This document shows, piece by piece, positions 4,418 through 6,245 of a stretch of DNA of 6,245 nucleotides. Every line of letters begins with the position of its first letter. Position 1 is the first letter of the stretch. The DNA is from Clostridiales bacterium. GTDB taxonomy: Bacteria > Bacillota > Clostridia > Oscillospirales > Oscillospiraceae. Both the position numbers and the translations under genes were made by a program. Below the pieces are notes generated by a model. That model had not been told where the DNA came from. It ran no database searches and saw only the letters and a list, made by a program, of their open reading frames with translations. The DNA is taken from NCBI GenBank assembly GCA_003533405.1, contig DQDL01000123.1:1-6245 (forward strand). Direction: 5' to 3'.

Positions 4418-5146
4418 ATGAAGAAAGCCATTATCGGCAAGAAGGTCGGCATGACGCAGATCTTCGACGAAATGGGCAAGGTCATTCCTGTAACCGTTAT
4501 CGAGGCAGGCCCCTGTGTGGTAACCGCCAAGATGACCGAGGAAAAGGAAGGCTACAGCGCAGTCCAGCTCGGTTACGAGGAAGTGACCGAAAAGCACATC
4601 TCCAAGCCCGAGGCAGGCCACCTCAAGAAGGCAGGCGTCGGCATGGTAAAGCACCTCAAGGAGTTCAAGCTCGAAAACGCAGCAGAGCTCAATGTCGGCG
4701 ATGTCATCAAGGCTGACACCTTCGCAGAAGGCGACAAGGTCGATGTCACCGGCACCAGCAAGGGTCACGGCTACGCCGGCGTTATCAAGCGCCACGGCGC
4801 ACAGCGCACCCCCACCAGCCACGGCGGCGGCCCTGTTCACCGTCACGCAGGCTCCATGGGCTCCAGCACCGACCCCAGCCGCATCTTCAAGGGCAAGATC
4901 GGCGCAGGCCACATGGGCGTTGACCAGGTCACCGTTCAGAACCTCGATGTCGTCAAGGTCGATCCCGAGCTGAACATGATCGTTATCCGCGGTGCTATCC
5001 CCGGCCCCAAGGGCGGCCTTGTTTATGTAAAGAGCACCATCAAGGCAGCACCCGTCAAGAAGGGCGACGGCGCAGGCATCAGCCTCAACCCGCAGAAGGC
5101 ATCTGCTCGTGTCAACCCGCAGAAGGCTTCCGCACGAAACAAGTAA
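4418..5146 (+). CDS. rplC: 50S ribosomal protein L3
   Basis: This 242-residue protein begins KKAIIGKKVGMTQIFDE, the conserved L3 N-terminus. The segment TSKGHGYAGVIKRHG (113-127) and the extension SHGGGPVHRHAGSMGSS, DPSRIFKGKIGAGHMG (134-167) form the loop that reaches towards the peptidyl transferase centre. L3 nucleates early assembly of the large subunit on 23S rRNA. The serine pair after GSMG replaces the glutamine that PrmB methylates in enteric bacteria, which is usual outside Proteobacteria. The protein is about 30 residues longer than typical L3 of about 209. The extra length is a C-terminal tail, KKGDGAGIS followed by two copies of NPQKASAR (residues 224-231 and 233-240). AAGGAGG supports the start. 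Confidence 0.98.
   Translation: MKKAIIGKKVGMTQIFDEMGKVIPVTVIEAGPCVVTAKMTEEKEGYSAVQLGYEEVTEKHISKPEAGHLKKAGVGMVKHLKEFKLENAAELNVGDVIKADTFAEGDKVDVTGTSKGHGYAGVIKRHGAQRTPTSHGGGPVHRHAGSMGSSTDPSRIFKGKIGAGHMGVDQVTVQNLDVVKVDPELNMIVIRGAIPGPKGGLVYVKSTIKAAPVKKGDGAGISLNPQKASARVNPQKASARNK
5087..5140 (+). repeat. Tandem 27-bp repeat at the 3' end of rplC
   Basis: Two in-frame units encode NPQKASARV and NPQKASARN. The first 14 bases of each unit are identical and the rest differ mainly at third codon positions. The protein repeat is therefore better kept than the DNA repeat, suggesting an old duplication under selection. Confidence 0.85.
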
Positions 5147-5165
5147 GGAAAGGAGAGTTTCATAA

Positions 5166-5789
5166 ATGCCTATTACTAATGTTTACAACATGGCAGGCGA
5201 AAAGGTCGGCGAGATCGAGCTCTCCGATGCTATCTTCGGTATTGATCCGAACAAGTCTGTTCTGCATGACTCCGTCAAGAATCATCTGGCAAACTGCCGT
5301 CAGGGCACCCAGAGCGCACTCACCAAGGGCGAAGTTTCCTACACCACCGCAAAGCCTTGGCGCCAGAAGGGCACCGGCCGTGCCCGTGCAGGCTACAAGG
5401 GTTCTCCCGTGTGGACGCACGGCGGCGTAGCGTTTGCTCCCAAGCCCCGTGATTACAGCTACACCCTCAACAAGAAGGTGAAGCGTCTTGCTCTCAAGAG
5501 CGCACTGAGCGCAAAGGCAGCTGAGGAAGCCATCATCGTTATCGACGACCTCAAGGTCGAAGAGATAAAGACCGCAGCTTTCGCAGCATTCCTGAAGAAC
5601 ATCAATGTATCCGGCAAGGCACTCGTTGTCACCGAGAATGTTGACGAGAAGGTCGTTAAGTCTGCACGCAACATCGCAGGCATCACCACCACCATCGCAA
5701 CCATCCTCAGCCCCTACATGATTCTCAACAACCGCAAGCTCGTTGTCTCCAAGGCAGCACTTGCAAAGATCGAGGAGGTGTACGCATGA
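5166..5789 (+). CDS. rplD: 50S ribosomal protein L4
   Basis: This 207-residue protein has the usual L4 length. It begins MPITNVYNMAGEKVGEIEL. The conserved extended loop, KPWRQKGTGRARAG (63-76) followed by SPVWTHGGVAFAPKPRDYSY (80-99), lines the peptide exit tunnel. The C-terminal half has the expected Rossmann-like run, including AIIVIDD (122-128) and ALVVTE (152-157). L4 binds 23S rRNA domain I. In several bacteria it also represses its own operon by binding the mRNA leader, which makes it the natural candidate regulator of the structured RNAs upstream here. AAAGGAG at 5149-5155 lies 10 nt before the ATG. The stop overlaps the rplW start. Confidence 0.98.
   Translation: MPITNVYNMAGEKVGEIELSDAIFGIDPNKSVLHDSVKNHLANCRQGTQSALTKGEVSYTTAKPWRQKGTGRARAGYKGSPVWTHGGVAFAPKPRDYSYTLNKKVKRLALKSALSAKAAEEAIIVIDDLKVEEIKTAAFAAFLKNINVSGKALVVTENVDEKVVKSARNIAGITTTIATILSPYMILNNRKLVVSKAALAKIEEVYA
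5772..5780 (+). promoter_or_regulatory. Ribosome binding site of rplW inside rplD
   Basis: GAGGAGGTG within the last rplD codons precedes the ATGA overlap. It allows fresh initiation as well as coupling to the end of rplD. Confidence 0.75.
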
Positions 5790-6085
5790 TGAAGACCGCT
5801 TATGATATAGTCATTCGCCCGATCATCACCGAGCAGTCCATGGAAGACCTGGACATCAAGAAGTACGCTTTTGAAGTCGCAAAGGACGCAAACAAGGTCG
5901 AAATCAAGAAGGCAATCGAGGAGATCTTCGGCGTTACCGTTATCAAGGTCACCACACTGAATGTTCGCGGCAAGGAAAAGCGCACCGGCGCATACCCGAA
6001 GGGCAAAACCGCCTCTTGGAAAAAGGCAGTCGTAAAGCTCAGTGAAGACTCCAAGAACATTGAGCTGTTCGAAGGCATGGCATAA
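5786..6085 (+). CDS. rplW: 50S ribosomal protein L23
   Basis: This 99-residue protein has normal L23 length. The family landmarks are YDIVIRPIITEQSM (6-19), KKYAFEVAKDANKVEIKKAIEEIFGVTVIKV (25-55) and the basic loop GKEKRTGAYPKGKTASWKKAVVKL (62-85). L23 lies at the exit of the peptide tunnel and is the main docking point for trigger factor and the signal recognition particle. The ATG overlaps the rplD stop as ATGA. A second ATG directly follows, so the true start could be one codon later. Gap to rplB is 14 nt. Confidence 0.97.
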   Translation: MMKTAYDIVIRPIITEQSMEDLDIKKYAFEVAKDANKVEIKKAIEEIFGVTVIKVTTLNVRGKEKRTGAYPKGKTASWKKAVVKLSEDSKNIELFEGMA

Positions 6086-6099
6086 GGGGAGGAATAAGA

Positions 6100-6245
6100 A
6101 TGTCTATTAAAACTTACAGACCTACTACTCCGGCCCGCAGACAGATGACCGTTTCCGGCTTTGACGGTGTTGACAAGCACGCAAGGCCCGAGAAGAAACT
6201 GACTGAGGTCCTCAAGAAGAATTCCGGCCGCAACAGCTACGGCCG
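6100..6245 (+). CDS. rplB: 50S ribosomal protein L2, N-terminal part (cut by the window end)
   Basis: Forty-eight full codons are present, beginning MSIKTYRPTTPARRQMTVSG and ending NSGRNSYG, with two bases of the next codon. The TYRPTTP start and the LKKNSGRNSYGR segment match the L2 N-terminus. L2 joins the subunits and supports peptidyl transfer. GGGGAGG at 6086-6092 lies 7 nt before the ATG. Its place after rplW is the conserved S10-operon order. Confidence 0.96.
   Translation, partial: MSIKTYRPTTPARRQMTVSGFDGVDKHARPEKKLTEVLKKNSGRNSYG

Noticed and set aside
4692..4973. 93-codon + frame inside rplC
   Set aside because: It is a low-complexity Ser/Ala/Pro/Thr shadow of L3 in another frame.
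5087..5140. Repeat at the end of rplC as a CRISPR-like or mobile repeat
   Set aside because: It has only two units with no spacers, is in frame, and is best explained as a coding duplication.

Overview
The window reads as chromosomal DNA of a Gram-positive anaerobe in the Clostridia, most likely Ruminococcus/Oscillospiraceae-like. This placement is inferred from the purine-rich Shine-Dalgarno sequences (AAGGAGG type), a lipoprotein signal peptide typical of Firmicutes, the style of the ribosomal proteins, and GC-rich genes separated by AT-rich gaps full of hairpins. No tool confirmed it. All genes that can be supported lie on the + strand.

Left part (1-3305): the window opens in the last codons of a protein ending in a SEC-C zinc motif, probably SecA. 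A ~106-bp imperfect inverted-repeat element follows and overlaps that gene's stop codon. Next comes a tight run of four genes separated by 11, 30 and 1 nt: pgeF (YfiH/LACC1-family purine nucleoside enzyme), an orphan family-5 solute-binding lipoprotein, cdd (cytidine deaminase), and an 86-residue LysR-type DNA-binding domain with no effector domain. The two enzymes suggest nucleoside salvage. The binding protein has no permease genes beside it.

Middle (3306-3963): a 658-nt stretch without a gene. Its first half (about 3340-3660) is a dense array of hairpins, including a very strong bidirectional terminator at 3356-3387 and a closely similar hairpin at 3625-3655. The second hairpin carries a TTGACA -35 box of the likely rpsJ promoter. 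The second half (about 3670-3963) looks like a long structured 5' leader of the ribosomal-protein operon, with an intrinsic-terminator-like hairpin at 3820-3850 that shares bases with a competing 10-bp helix.

Right part (3964-6245): the start of the classical S10 ribosomal-protein operon in its conserved order: rpsJ (S10), rplC (L3), rplD (L4), rplW (L23) and the beginning of rplB (L2), cut by the window end. The rpsJ-rplC gap is 139 nt and folds on paper into a three-way-junction-like structure followed by another stem, so it is a candidate internal regulatory RNA. L3 carries a C-terminal tail made of a tandem 9-residue repeat.

No prophage, CRISPR, toxin or other defence system was seen. 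The least explained material is the non-coding RNA-like structure around rpsJ, the palindromic elements, and the stand-alone LysR domain.
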